Shown here piece after piece: positions 1 through 11,357 of a DNA stretch of 64,000 nucleotides. Source of the stretch: Citrus sinensis (lineage: Eukaryota > Streptophyta > Magnoliopsida > Sapindales > Rutaceae); the NCBI RefSeq assembly GCF_022201045.2, contig NC_068558.1:5609501-5673500 (forward strand), read 5' to 3'. The position numbers and the translations under genes were made by a program. The notes beneath the pieces are model-generated. The model saw nothing but the letters and a program-made list of their open reading frames with translations. It was not told the origin of the DNA and searched no databases. Numbering within the stretch: the stretch's first letter is position 1; every line of letters begins with the position of its first letter.

Positions 1-564
1 TGAAGGAAATCGGAGAAAGATACCCTAAATGGTTGGAAGACCACAAAGCCAGTTTGAACAAAGAAGAATATGACCGTTACTTCCACCAATATGAACTCAT
101 AAAACAGCTTAATGAAGTATACGAAAATGACCCTGGTAACTTCACCAAGATTGTAGATCTCATGCAGAAAATGCAAGAATGTGGCCAACCACCAAATGAT
201 ATTGTGCAAGAGCTTGCTCCTGATTTTGATTTAGCTAGTCTTGGCCAGTTGTAAGTGCTCTTCTTTTATTACCATAAAAATCAAAATTCTGATTCATATG
301 CAGTTGTCTGGCACAAGTGTTCACATATACAAGAATTCTTGAATTTATTCTGCCAAAACTATGCAACAAAAATGTAAATAACAGTAACTGGTCAGTGGAA
401 GGCGGACACGTCCTTTAGATATTTATTATCAATGTTAAGTAAATGGGAATTAACTTTATGTGTGTGCGTCCGCACGCTTGTATGTATGACATGACTAATA
501 AGTGTCTGACTTTTGCAGGTCTACAGAAATGCATGATTCTCAGGAGAAGTGTTGTATAATGTGA
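1..564 (+). CDS. PEX19: PEX19 peroxisome biogenesis protein, 3' end (2 exons visible)
   Basis: This is the C-terminal part of peroxin 19, the cytosolic chaperone and receptor that delivers peroxisomal membrane proteins to PEX3. The 5' part lies outside the window. The reading frame begins at base 3, within the [15 protein letters not shown] stretch, and continues through [16 protein letters not shown], both typical of plant PEX19. Coding segments are 1-250 and 519-564, with a GTAAGT donor at 251 and a TTTTGCAG acceptor ending at 518. The split codon rejoins as Leu. The last exon encodes only 14 residues and ends CCIM, a CaaX box expected to be farnesylated, which in this family aids membrane association and cargo binding. 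If the 268-bp intron is retained, the frame meets TAA immediately at the donor and the product lacks the CaaX box. Identity is strong from sequence recall; the farnesylation is inferred from the family. Confidence 0.95.
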
Positions 565-1186
565 AGCAGCATGTTCTAGTTGCAAGTCCCAGCTGTTGTT
601 TCAATTTGTGCCTTAGATATTCTTTTCATATGAATTTGCAAGGAATAAATTAATTTAATTTCAATATCAGTTCAATGAGATATAAAGTTTGGGGATAGAG
701 TTGAGTGTATGCTTGTTTGGTGATTCTTTTAATGAACCAGGTTAGCTTTTATTATTTATTATCCAAAGAGGTTTATATACCAATCACCATGATGTGAGAT
801 CACCAAAGGAATAATTTTCTTGTTTGATATTTTGAGAATGATGGTCCGTTGCAAAATGCTTCGTCTTTTGATTCATAACTGACTGTACTAGATTTAAATG
901 AGTGACAAAAGTTTATCTGGGCAGCTAAGCTTGAGCTTCCACAGGATTATTTTGCAGACTGCTCCTGGCTAACCAACCCACAGCGATGGTTGTTAAACAA
1001 ATATTGTATAAGGCAGTATATTGATTTCGAATACAACTAGGTGCAAAACTGGACAAATTTCAAAGAATAAACAAATGAATTGAATGGACAGGAACTTCGT
1101 TGTTACGGTTCATGTAAAGAATGGAATAAACGAATTTCTGGAGAAGAAGAAAGAGGACGGAGGCATGGATGTGGGCCGTCATCATG
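565..1186. other. Tail-to-tail intergenic space, PEX19 to pectinesterase
   Basis: The space holds the presumed 3' untranslated regions of PEX19 (from the left) and of the pectinesterase gene (from the right), which converge here. No open frame, repeat or RNA gene was seen. Confidence 0.6.
644..649 (+). terminator. Likely poly(A) signal of PEX19
   Basis: A canonical AATAAA lies 80 bases after the PEX19 stop codon in a T-rich 3' region. This is a motif match only; plant polyadenylation signals are loose. Confidence 0.4.
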
Positions 1187-3503
1187 CTAAGCGTCTGATG
1201 GTGCAATCCAGTGCCTGCCATTGATGAAACTCTTCACAAGAAATGGATGGGCTGATTCGTAATCCAGCTCTCTAGCCCATGACGCGCCGCGGACGTTTGC
1301 TGCTCCAGGCCCCCAGCACTTGTACACTCCGAAAAATGCAGTCCTGCATTTGCAAATCGAAAGTAAAGCGCGTTTCAGTCAGACGCACAAAGCATCAACT
1401 GACACAGTACGTCAAAATGGAATGTTGAATAGAATTAGAAAGATGGGGCAGCATTTCTTCTTCTTTAGGAATTTGGAGGTGGGATTTTACTTGTTTTTGT
1501 TACTGATGTGGTCCCAGTCATCCCAGCCACCGTGAGCAACCAAGTCGTCAAAGTAAGTGAATGAGTAAACAATTCTCGAGTACTGGCCCATGGCTCGGCC
1601 CACATATAGTGGGCCCGTACCCGTTACCCTGCATCGTACAAAAGCAAATCCTGTCTTCTCATCCGGCGATTTTCTATCGTGGGCCGCAATTGACCCGAAT
1701 CTTGTGGCTATTGAATGCAGCTCACAGTCCTGCCGCCAATCAATCAACAGTCAACTTTTCTTTTCGTGACCAAAAGTAAGAAAAGGCAGAAATTAATATA
1801 TATATATATATATATATAAATATAAAAGATTCTTTATGAACGCTAGAGTCGCTTGTTTTCATGCAACTATGCCTATAAGGAAAATTTCAATAATTTTCCC
1901 ACCTGGATCCCACCCGTAAAGTTCTTTAAATGATAAAAATGTATTTTTTCAAATGGATGCCATAATGGGATATGATAATTATAAATTAATTCAAACTTTA
2001 AGGGACAAAATTTATATATACTTTACAGTTAATGATGAACGATGATTGCTTAATTTACAAGGGGCACTTTTAACGAGTATTAATTGACTAGTAAAAAGAA
2101 AAAATTAGATGGTGACCAAATCTGAGATAATTATGGATTAGTTTTAATTCATGCATGCTAAGCTCGAGGCTAGCGAGTTGTAATCTGCGTTCTCTACATT
2201 TCTTCATCTTTCGGCGAATTGGGTGCCACTGTTACTGACACAAAAACACGTTAAAGAAAAGTACTATTTCCTTTTATTTGTTTATTTATTTTTTTTGAAC
2301 TTCATAGACCATAAAGGCAGAAACACAGAGAAAACAGAAAAAAATGAAACATCCTTTTCACCATTAAAGAGTGGCCATGCTGCTGCTGCAGGGTCGGTTT
2401 TATTTTAAAACAAGAAGACAGTGAGTCCTAGATCACGAGTATATATAGAGTATGGAGGATATCGTTAAAAACAAAACTTATAATGTTAAATGTTGAAGAG
2501 GATAATGAAATTAGAAAAAAAAAATGGTGCTTACTTTGTACATGGACCGGCCATTCCCGAAAATAAAGTCGATGGAGCCTTCAATGTAACATTCCTTGAA
2601 GTAATGCCGCCCTGCGTCGTCACAAAGAGTGTCCTGTGCCCCATAAAATCCACAGCCTGAGAAGTAAGCCTTGTCTCCGGATATCCTAAACGCCGCCGCT
2701 TGCCACCCTTGCATTCCTGGTAGTGGTGCTGGCGCTGTGTTCTACGTAAACATTACCATATGTTCTACTTTTAACTTATTGCAATTCAATTTCGCAGAGA
2801 AGAAATGTGACATGCCATGCATCGTCGCAGTTAGCTAATACATTTTTATGGAATAATTTACAATACTAACCCCAGTGTGTACTTTCATCTTTGTACAATT
2901 ATTTAAGTTTGATTTTAGTCATATACCTTGAAGCTAATATTCCTAGCAGAGAAATAATTAGCAAAAACAGTTACAGAAGCTGTCTGGTAAGTGCGCAGCT
3001 GCTGGCCATTAGCCCCACGATCACATGCTCGATCATGCCACTCGATCACCGTCCGATCCCTCCCTGCACCTTGAAACGTGATGTACGGTTTCGACACTGG
3101 CACCGTCACCTTCTCTCTGCACCGCATCCACCATATCAGAACTCACAACTCATTACGTGCAGTAACACACCACTAATTTTCGTAAGATTTGTTATTAATA
3201 TTATTATTGGTCTTACATGTAACAACCTGCGCTAATTTGAATAAGCACGTTCATTCTGTTTCTTTCAGGGACGGAATCAACGGCAGCTTGGACCGATTTG
3301 AACTCGCCGGACCCATTAACATCAACGGTGATTACACGGTGGCCGACGGGTCCAATCCACATGTGATGGTGCTTAGTAGAATTTGCAGCTTGAGCTGTGG
3401 CCGAGATCGTAACCTGAAACAATGCAAGAGACAAGAAAGAAGTAACAATGTACAAGTGAAAGAACGAAAAACAAGTAACAGATGACATTAAATTAAACAG
3501 CAT
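1187..3503 (-). CDS. Pectin methylesterase, group 1 (PME68-like), 5 exons
   Basis: This enzyme is a secreted carbohydrate esterase family 8 protein that removes methyl esters from homogalacturonan in the cell wall. Exons on the minus strand are 3503-3217, 3116-2927, 2741-2535, 1729-1491 and 1343-1187. They join in phase to give 359 residues, the normal size for a PME without the N-terminal inhibitor pro-region. The N terminus has a hydrophobic signal peptide (about residues 10-35). Motifs in order are GAQDTL (Gln195, Asp196), DFIFG (Asp217, the expected nucleophile) and GRAMGQYSR (Arg273). The usual GRPW tryptophan is Met here, as I recall for the PME67/68 subgroup. The chosen ATG is the first after an in-frame TAA two codons upstream. 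The protein ends HWIAPSDA. It resembles Arabidopsis PME68 (At5g47500) from memory; the exact paralogue is uncertain. Confidence 0.93.
1797..1818. repeat. (TA)n microsatellite in pectinesterase intron 3
   Basis: An uninterrupted TA dinucleotide run of about 11 units lies near the splice-acceptor side of the intron between exons 3 and 4. It is a simple repeat with no other signal. Confidence 0.9.
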
Positions 3504-3612
3504 TATTTAAAATTGTCAGAGAGAACGTGTGTAATCTGCTTTCGAAGAGGCTCCGAGAAATTTAATTGAATGAGTGCAAGTACAATGGAAGTTGGAAATT
3601 TAAGAGAGAAGC

Positions 3613-3620
3613 ATTTATAA
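3613..3620 (-). promoter_or_regulatory. TATA box of the pectinesterase gene
   Basis: Read on the minus strand the sequence is TTATAAATG, a good plant TATA box, about 110 bases upstream of the pectinesterase ATG at 3503. The transcription start would fall some 30 bases downstream. Placement is inferred from motif and distance only. Confidence 0.5.
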
Positions 3621-3699
3621 GCCGAACGAATTTGATCTCCAGAGTTGAAGTCACTCTTAGTTAATGAATAAATAATATATATAGTTAATAATATAATAT

Positions 3700-4171
3700 T
3701 GATTCCTTTCGGGGGAATATCAATGATATTATTTGGGTTCTCATTTGCAACGGTCATTTTTTTTTTTTCCCTCGCTCTTAGGGACAATGCAGTTTGTTTC
3801 GGCCATAGGTTTTACAGTAGCTCTTGGCTGCATTGTAAGCACGAGTCTCCATGTGGGGGCACTATCCTTTTGGCCTTGCATTACTTTACTCAGATACTTT
3901 CTGAATACTAGAATCTCTCTAATTTTGTCTGTTGGATTAATTAATTAGCTGTCATAGATTCCTACAAGCTACACTAGTTTCCTTTCAGAATGTTATATAT
4001 GTTTAATGGAATGTTATAATCAAGTGATTAAGAGATCAAAAAATACATACACAAATTCATTGGCTAATTGGACTCGGAATCTACATTGCTATGATTCTCT
4101 GTTTGTTCGCTTATGCTCAGTTAAAACACCGTAAACCCTCATGACAGAGTCATTAGATAATAATGAATCAG

Positions 4172-4206
<35 letters not shown>

Positions 4207-5324
4207 ATGGCCAATATGCTTAGGGATATCAGGTGATTTCGCTAGTTAACTTCCCTTCATTATTGAATTAATTATATGCAGTAAAAGGTCAGCTTACTGC
4301 AGATATTGCCATGTTACTTATATATATGAAAGCCTTTCCAAATGTACGTGATGTATGTTTTTCACGAGCAAGCCTAAAATATTTCGATCTCAACTCAGGT
4401 GTGAGCCGAGCCTGGGCGGATATGAAAGGCTCATCATTCCTGGGTACGAGGGTGACCACTGGTTGTTTAAATGTTTTCGATATTGATACGATTAACTCCA
4501 TCGAAAACGGTCACCTCTAAAACTGTCGAGTATTCAGTGGTGGCGCGTGCACGGCCAACGATGGTCCAGGCATGGCTCAATAGTATTTTTGTATTCTTTG
4601 ATGTAATCTCGTCTGTTTCAGGTACCCTCAACGGGAGCCCACTTCTTTTGAAAATTCATGTTTTTGAACGTTGGGAACTCTGAGATGAAACCTTTCCCCA
4701 ATCAGGGCTAGAGACAAAAATCACCCTAACTCGTACACAGATTGAGATTCCTTTTCTTTAATGCCATCGTGAAAGTCATTTATGATGATTGGAGCAGTAA
4801 TTCGAGCAGTGGGTCCGGGTCTAAAGAGTGAAAAGATACCCTTCGCACGTCATGGTTTGCACTTTGCTATGATTGCTCATTTTTCGGTCCCTCCTGGTTA
4901 GTAAAATCAGGACCGTTGTTCGCGGGTAATCTGTTGTGTGATCCAGTGTGGATTCAATTACTATAGAGCCGCGCTTGGTCCCTTAATATCTGGCATTGTT
5001 CACCGTACACTTGTTTTTATTTGAGGCTCGGACATCGGTGGGTCAAGTCTCTTGATTTCAGTTTCTAATTTGGACCGACAGTTGGCCCAAACTTAATACA
5101 CAGTAAAAAGTAAAATTAAAGGCTGAATACTGTTTACCAATTACCACAGATAAATAAATACATCTTCGCGGATAGATACATCTTTCAGGTCCGATTCTTC
5201 TAATAAAGAGAATTGAATGTTAAATATTTTTTAGCAATTCATATTTACAATTATAGAGCTAATCGGCTGCGTCATTTCGTATACTTAACCAGCCTTATCT
5301 TATTATTGGGAGGGAAACCAAAGA
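3700..5324. other. Intergenic stretch with an unassigned coding-like patch near 4290-4690
   Basis: No gene is recognised here. Between about 4289 and 4690 the base composition is less AT-rich and the minus strand has a 70-residue open frame containing LTPELRSKYFRLAREK, which looks more like protein than the surrounding sequence. It has no match I recognise and no complete gene structure. It may be a worn fragment of a gene or retroelement. Confidence 0.3.
4175..4204. repeat. (AT)n microsatellite
   Basis: A perfect AT run of 15 units in AT-rich intergenic DNA. Confidence 0.9.
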
Positions 5325-5589
5325 GTCCCACGTAGAGGTGGCAAAAAAGTCCATCCGGACCGGATTCGGCCCGGACCTAGTGTATTCGGTTCGGGTAAAA
5401 TTCAAACCGAATGTATGAAATAAGCGGATTCAGATATTGATTTTCAATGCCCGGCTGCTTCCGGGCACGGGTCCGGTCACAGCACCAAGAACCCGGACCT
5501 ATGCCCATTTTTTATAAAGTAAAAAAAAAAAAGGAAAATATAAAAAACAAAAAACATTTTGCTTTGCCCAATTGCCCCAAATCCAACCC

Positions 5590-5861
5590 TAAATCGCGAG
5601 TAAACATAACACACACACACACTGAAATCTCCAAATCTCGGCAGTCGGCACTTCCCTCCGTCTCTCCACCAGCAGCCACCATCTTCTCAACGGCCTTTTT
5701 CTTGACGCGATCATCAAGAGCATCTTCGACAGTTTTGAAGGTGCTGAATTTCGAATATTAACCAAACTTCTTGGTCTCGACGGGAAATAGCTCCTCGTAC
5801 TTCATGTTTTTGGTTGCGTCGATATTGTAAATCTTTCCTGCTTCGTTATTATTATTATTAT

Positions 5862-5893
<32 letters not shown>

Positions 5894-6055
5894 GCATCCG
5901 CGATGGACGGTTGAGATTTGTCGTCCTCGATGTTGTTTTTTTTTCTTATGCTTCTGTTTCTTCTTCTTCTTCTTCTCTTTGGATTTGCGAGTTGCAAGAG
6001 TTTCATCTTTGAAGGTCAACCTTTTTTATTTCGCTCGCTTGTAAGGATCTGACAT
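5590..6055 (-). pseudogene. Captured fragment of a lysine-rich protein gene inside the hAT-like element
   Basis: The minus strand starts MSDPYKRAK at 6055 and then meets TAA. The same frame continues KRLTFKDETLATRKSKEKK with a long Lys tract. Coding character then moves to another frame across a nine-A run near 5936-5944 (IEDDKSQPSIAD, Ala, Asp and Asn tracts, then KYEELFPVETKKFG). A second TAA follows at 5758-5760, after which the frame goes on coding-like (FSTFKTVEDALDDRVKKK). The copy therefore has two stops and a frameshift. Ala/Asp/Asn tracts come from three adjacent trinucleotide repeats (5846-5896). The parent gene is not identified; its composition suggests a small, basic, possibly nuclear protein. 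No introns are evident, so capture from spliced RNA or of one exon are both possible. Confidence 0.6.
5846..5896. repeat. Three adjacent trinucleotide repeats (ATT)n(ATC)n(AGC)n
   Basis: Three different trinucleotide runs follow one another without a gap, encoding Ala, Asp and Asn homopolymers on the minus strand of the captured gene fragment. The arrangement suggests stepwise mutation at the run borders. Confidence 0.85.
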
Positions 6056-6547
6056 TGTTTATGTTTTTGATTGATTGTGCAATTTGCTCTATTCTATGTA
6101 ATTTTTGAGTTTTTCTTGTGTATACTTTTTGATAGGGATTGAATGAATTTAGATAGCAGATAATAGATTGAAATAATTTTTATTTGTTATTTACTTAAAA
6201 TTTATAAAATAGATTGAAATAATTAAGATGTTGTAATAATTTATTACATAAATTTTTTTTCTTTTTAATTTAAAATGCGGGTAGAGAAAACCCGGATGAA
6301 AAGACCATGCTCGGCCCGCATAGAAAAAATTCGAGCACGGTTCAGGTCCGGGTCCGGGGAGCTATGAGTGTCATGTAGGCCGGTCCAGGGCAGCCCCAAA
6401 CCCGGACTTTTGTCAACCGTAGTCCCACAACGGAACTCGAACCGATTCTCTAAAATAAATGTTAATTAATTATAATTGTGAAAAAAATTTCTATGGTAGC
6501 CGATCCAAATCTAATGGTTCAATTTGATTTGGTTAAAGGCAGGTCTT

Positions 6548-6720
6548 GTTGGGTATTAGTGTGTTGTAGCTGTTAAAAAAAAGGTGAATAATTATAAAAT
6601 AAAAATTAATAATATATGTTAAATATGATTTTTAAATAATAATTTTAATAAAAATAAAAATAATTATAAAATTTTCATTATATAAATAATAGATCAAAAC
6701 AAATTTTACTATATTAAAGT
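6548..6720. mobile_element. Eroded Tourist-like MITE fragment
   Basis: The stretch resembles the left half of the intact MITE at 14566-14839: a GTGTTGTAGCT segment, an A run, then an AT-rich core with TAAATAATAATTTTAATAAAA. The terminal GGGTGCGTTTGG is degraded and no right end is visible. Confidence 0.4.
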
Positions 6721-7208
6721 GTTTAATATGTAAACTATAATTATCCAATCTCAATACCAAATATTACAGTAATCAATTTCGTTTTTATAAAATGAGTAAT
6801 CATCTGTTCAGTTTGACTTCAAAAAACAAACCTATTAAAAAAAATTGAATCCAACAAATGATAAACCAATTAAATCCCGTTCAGTTCAGTTCCAAGAAAA
6901 CATTGGGAACTTGGGACACAATCTGTTGGCCGTGAAACACATATATATAAATAATTAATGAAGTAATTTTTGTATCATTACAAAGCTATTTTCAGCTGAG
7001 AGTGGACAAAAGCGCGACCTCTCATGCTAAATTCAACCGCTGTTAGAACCTCGAAATCCTGGCAAAATTAAACCGGTCTATCAGCCATTGTTCCTCCACC
7101 AAAAATTGAGCAAGCTCCAAAATCTGTCTCTAAGACTGTTAACAGAGCCTCATGTCATCCAATTCCAGTGTAGCCATCAATTAAAAATCTACTAAAACGG
7201 CTAGTTTC

Positions 7209-10200
7209 TCAGTACAACTTGTTGAATCCTGAAGGCGGTGAAGATTCTCCCAGTCTTGGAAAAAATATTTCTCTTTCAAGTGAGACTTGAAGACATGACA
7301 TGACCTTCGTTAACGATACCCAAACAATAGGAGCTGAACAGAATGCATAGAAAAATACTGCTAAAGCTCTTACGACGCCGTTTGAGTACCAGGGATATGC
7401 CATGACCAAAAGTGAGCCAAATATCAGCAACCATGGAGCCAAAACAGGAAGAATTGGCAGGAAAAATGAATTGATTGCTATAGTGGAAAGTGCAAAGGAG
7501 CCAAGAAAATATAATGGCCAAGCCAGTAGCGGGTGAAGTGTGCTTGGCACAAGAAAGAATGGCATTATGTAGGAAGCAAGAATGGACCAAACTGCTACTA
7601 ATTTTAGACCTGTTTGTATTATGGAGATGCTCTTGTCTGAGCGGCGATAGCACAGCTTGGGCATGTTTGGCTTTGCCAGACGTGTCACTGCTATCATTCC
7701 AAGATAAATCACTGCCTGGATTATCACCATTGTCATCTCTGCACTATACCTGGACAAGTTTGTATACGTTAATGACATGTAACGATCAAAAACACCTTGT
7801 GTTACCTTCTACAAATAAATAAATTTGAAGTGCATTCTTAATTTACCCGAGAGTTTGAAGACGATGTTTATGCCATTCAATGCCTAATGGCAAGACAGGC
7901 CATGACCACCAGTACCATGGCTTCAACCACGGGGCACCTGGGAATGTAATTACGCTGTTTGGCCCGCAGGGTACACTCCATCTCAGTCTAAGGTCTGGAA
8001 CCCACATAAATTGGCACATTAATAGCTGGATGAATAATTCACTTCAAGAAAATAATATTTTTCTTTATTATACTTACAGTAATACGAGGCATCCATTTGA
8101 TAGCCCAAAGGAAGTCTATAATGTCCATCAAGCTTGGTGCCATTGAGGGAAGGATGGAACATTGGCTTATCAAGCAAGTCAGGGAAATAGCTAGCGATAA
8201 AGCCCTGGTCTGCACCATCTGGATTTTCTCTCCCAGTTTCTAATTCATGTATCATATCCTTGAACACTGTCTCTGATGGCTGCAATTTCATATACATAAA
8301 AGAAAAATTAGAAACAATTCATTGCCTGTCCTTGGACTAATAGATAATAAAGAACTTGGTATGAAATTACCTGCAAGACAAAAAGGCCCGTATGGAAGAT
8401 GCAAGGATTGATAAAAACTGCACAAAATTGGCCGCATTGGAACAACTCATCTGTTTTCTCAAGAAAGAGGTTATCAGAATCAAGCATGACCACCCTGTCA
8501 TAATCCACTAGGTTCCATGCATAGAGTTTGTTTAGTGTCAATTTGAATCTCCTGTCAAAATTTGCTTGATCCTTGTATGGATTATTAAGGTTCTCCACTC
8601 TCACCACCTTTGCTCCATCTTCCTGTTCCCTATGCACCACATTAATAAAACTTATCATTTCCTAATTCATGTCAACATTTAGAGAACTTGAACGCATCAT
8701 ATGTCAATAGTAAAGCATTTCTAATATCAATTAAATTTATGCAAGTGTTTTTCTTGGATGATAATGATATAAAGGTATTATTAAAAAAAAATATTGGGTG
8801 GTTCAAAATATATACTCTCTCATTTGTTGAATTATTATAGTCTATATACTTGACAACTGGAATTCACTAATAACACTCAAGACTTTCTCCAGAGAAAACT
8901 TTGAACTTAAAAAGTGTAAATTGTTGTTAAACCAACAGCAGTTTGCATATTATGACAAACAAGTTTATCAGGCAGGTATGAAAGTTCTTGGAAAGTCATT
9001 TGAAATTGATTTAAGTGATGGACAGCGGTCGGACATCTCATTTGAAAATTGCCAAATTTTCATATTGTTCCCATGTGCTTTTACCCAGCAACTAGGTATT
9101 ATATCTACCATTTTCCTTCATAAAGCAGAGCGTTATGGACTGGTCGGTGAATTGACCAACGTAATTAAAGGCACATGACTAGCTGCTTGCTCCAATTTTG
9201 CTCCTTGCGACAAAAAAGCCAAAATTTCTCACCTTATGTTTTCAACTTTCTGTTAGGTGTATTATAATTACAAATAGACGAATTTTTAGTTTGAAATGTT
9301 GAATGTAACTTGAAATATCTTATGTCAAAGAGAAAGCATTTACTGGCCTAACAAACATTGCACTTCAATTTTAAACTGATTTTCTTTTTCTTTTTTTTTT
9401 GGTTTGAAATGTTGAATGAAACCAAAGAGAGCAAAGACGAAAGGCAGGCAATTAGCATTGCCTCTAAAATAAGAATGGCAGTTAGTTAACCATTAAATTG
9501 ATTGATTGGACACACTTAACATACTAGTAGTAGGCAGGTGCGTGAGGTAGAAAAGTCAATTATATTATTTGACTGAAAATTATCAATAGCTAAAATCAAT
9601 GAGAAGCAAATTTTCTCAAGAAAATATCAGGGAAAAATATGCAAAAAATGAAATTTATTGAATTCCATTATAGTTTATCTTATGGAAGAACATTTAAGAA
9701 ATGGTTAAAGAAAAAACAATTCACATTCGTTTATTGTTTCTAAACAATGTTCCCTACTTGTAAATTTTCCCTTTCTTGGCTCATAAGAAGGCAAGAAAAG
9801 GAACAGTGGATTACAAGTCACACCCAAAAGCACTTTGGATGCACAGAAAGTAATTTCTTAAAAACAAATTGGAAAAAGAAGGAAGTAGTCTATAAATTGC
9901 AATATTTTAGTATATAACAAAGGACTAATGAGTAATGAGTCTAGGGAAAGTCATATTCCATTTTTGAGAACAAGGCTTTACAGGTCTACAGAATTATTTG
10001 TAGCTTGGCAAGCGAAGAGACCTTAACAAAATATGCGTTTTGGATGACACGTGTATACTCCATCACTACATGAGGTAGTAGGGTCACAGAAATATGCCCA
10101 CATTATCTGTTTTTCAAAGTACCGATATTTAAAAGCCAAAAAATTACGAAACAGATCGAGGAAGCCAAACAAACTAAAACGTACAACCCACGATAAAAAC

Positions 10201-11213
10201 AAGGACTTATTCGCTAAATAAAGTAGCTTTTTATATGGAAGGTTCATTCCCCTCACGAATTATGTCATTATTCACCGGTTCGAAATTGATGAAAACTTTA
10301 CTTTCCTATCGGTGAAAGGGTATCGGCACAAATACCATCTCCGAATCTCCTAAGGCACAACACTAATGAAAGATTATGGGGAGCCACGCGTAATTTAAAA
10401 GCATATTTCCATCTGAAAAAGACTTAAGGTATAAAGGATGAAGGATGAAGCCTAAAGGCGAAGTTGCTTTTTTTTTTTTTATATCTTTTTCGTATCTTTT
10501 AATTACTTCATTTTCTTGAAAGTTCTCAGCTTCGAACGTGTAAGACCACATAAACAAAATATGGACCAATGAGATAATCTAATTATCTAACTAAAGCGAC
10601 ACCGCCTCCCAATTTATTGTGGGGACGGTAGAAATATACACTATCCCATTATAAAATATTGTAATTTAAACTCCCACGGAGCACGCACATATGGAGTGTG
10701 TTATGATTTTTCAAAGATTACAGTACCCATTTGCTCGTTCGTTAATGGAAAAAATGCGGACTCAGTCATCGAGTATTGGTATGATTCTAATTCATTTGAC
10801 GGGTTAATATTTGAAAATTTTCACAAGTTACTGCGGGGCCCACGGCAAACAAAAGATGAAATTACCTTAAAAAGATCAAAAGCAGACAAAAAAAACGGAA
10901 AAAGGAAAAAAACAGTAACAAGGGAGACTTACAGAGCTTGAACCCATCGGAGAGGAACGTCGAGGGAGGCAATGACGACAATATCAGCGTCCACGTGGAG
11001 CCGAACAAGCGATCTGATCATGACACGTGTAGCCACGTAAAACTCGTAGTCCCTTGGCGTCCCCATATACATCATGGTGGCGTACGCATTCTTGTGCCGC
11101 TGTGGCTGCCGCTGCTGCGCCGTCGTCGTGGCGGCGACAAAGGCATAAAACAAGAACAAAACCCTCAAAAACCAAAACCCAGAAGCGTTTTTAAGCTTCT
11201 CTCTATAGGCCAT
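7209..11213 (-). CDS. GT8 family glycosyltransferase, PGSIP7/8-like, 5 exons
   Basis: This is a membrane-bound glycosyltransferase family 8 protein named for plant glycogenin-like starch initiation proteins, close to Arabidopsis At4g16600 and At2g35710. Its donor and acceptor are not known to me; relatives (GUX, IPUT1) transfer glucuronic acid. Exons are 11213-10933, 8629-8371, 8279-8078, 7994-7847 and 7749-7209, in phase, giving 476 residues. Residues 12-32 form a signal or anchor segment. The catalytic domain starts near MGTPRDYEFYVATR (about 50), and the metal-binding DxD is Asp144-Ser-Asp146 within DRVVMLDSDNLF. Further motifs are HTGLFVLQ, NPDGADQGF and GYQMDASYYY. The C-terminal third has several hydrophobic membrane segments and ends GFNKLY. 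Intron 1 is large (2.3 kb) with no recognisable content. Family assignment is firm; reaction and membership of PGSIP7 or PGSIP8 are not resolved. Confidence 0.93.
8630..10932. other. Large first intron of the GT8 gene, no recognised content
   Basis: AT-rich intron sequence of 2.3 kb. Several short open frames occur (for example 85 codons at 8921-9178 on the plus strand), but none resembles a known protein and none has gene structure. No terminal repeats were noticed. Confidence 0.5.
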
Positions 11214-11347
11214 TCCTTATCTCTCCTTCTTTTTCAAGCGGTAAACAATCAGTATAAGAAGAACAAAAAAGCTCCAAATGCGCTTTTTTGTTTATTTGGA
11301 AATTCTATAATCTCTCTCTTTGCGCCACTATGAGCTAATTATGTACG

Positions 11348-11357
11348 GTATATATAG
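11348..11357 (-). promoter_or_regulatory. TATA box of the GT8 gene
   Basis: The minus strand reads CTATATATAC about 135 bases upstream of the start codon at 11213, the only strong TATA element in this near-upstream region. Assignment rests on motif and distance. Confidence 0.45.

Larger units (their letters stand above)
5333..6421. mobile_element. Non-autonomous hAT-like element carrying a gene fragment
   Basis: The ends form imperfect inverted repeats: TAGAGGTGGCAAAAAAGTCC at the left, and TACGGTTGACAAAAGTCCGG reading inward from the right. Both are followed by GC-rich CCGG-type subterminal repeats (GGCCCGG, CCGGGTCCGG), typical of plant hAT-type elements. The flanks GTCCCACG (5325-5332) and GTCCCACA (6422-6429) match at 7 of 8 bases, the 8-bp target duplication expected of hAT. 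The 1089-bp interior encodes no transposase. It holds a broken lysine-rich gene copy on the minus strand (5590-6055). The element must be moved by a transposase from elsewhere. Superfamily is inferred from end sequence and duplication length. Confidence 0.7.

Noticed and set aside
3699-3948. Overlapping plus-strand frames with hydrophobic residues upstream of the pectinesterase
   Set aside because: They lie in the presumed promoter and upstream DNA of the minus-strand gene and match no membrane protein family.
8921-9178. 85-codon open frame inside GT8 intron 1
   Set aside because: No similarity to known proteins and no splice or promoter support.
10938-11333. 131-codon plus-strand open frame over the GT8 first exon
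   Set aside because: It lies opposite the well-supported GT8 exon 1 and its composition mirrors that exon; a shadow.
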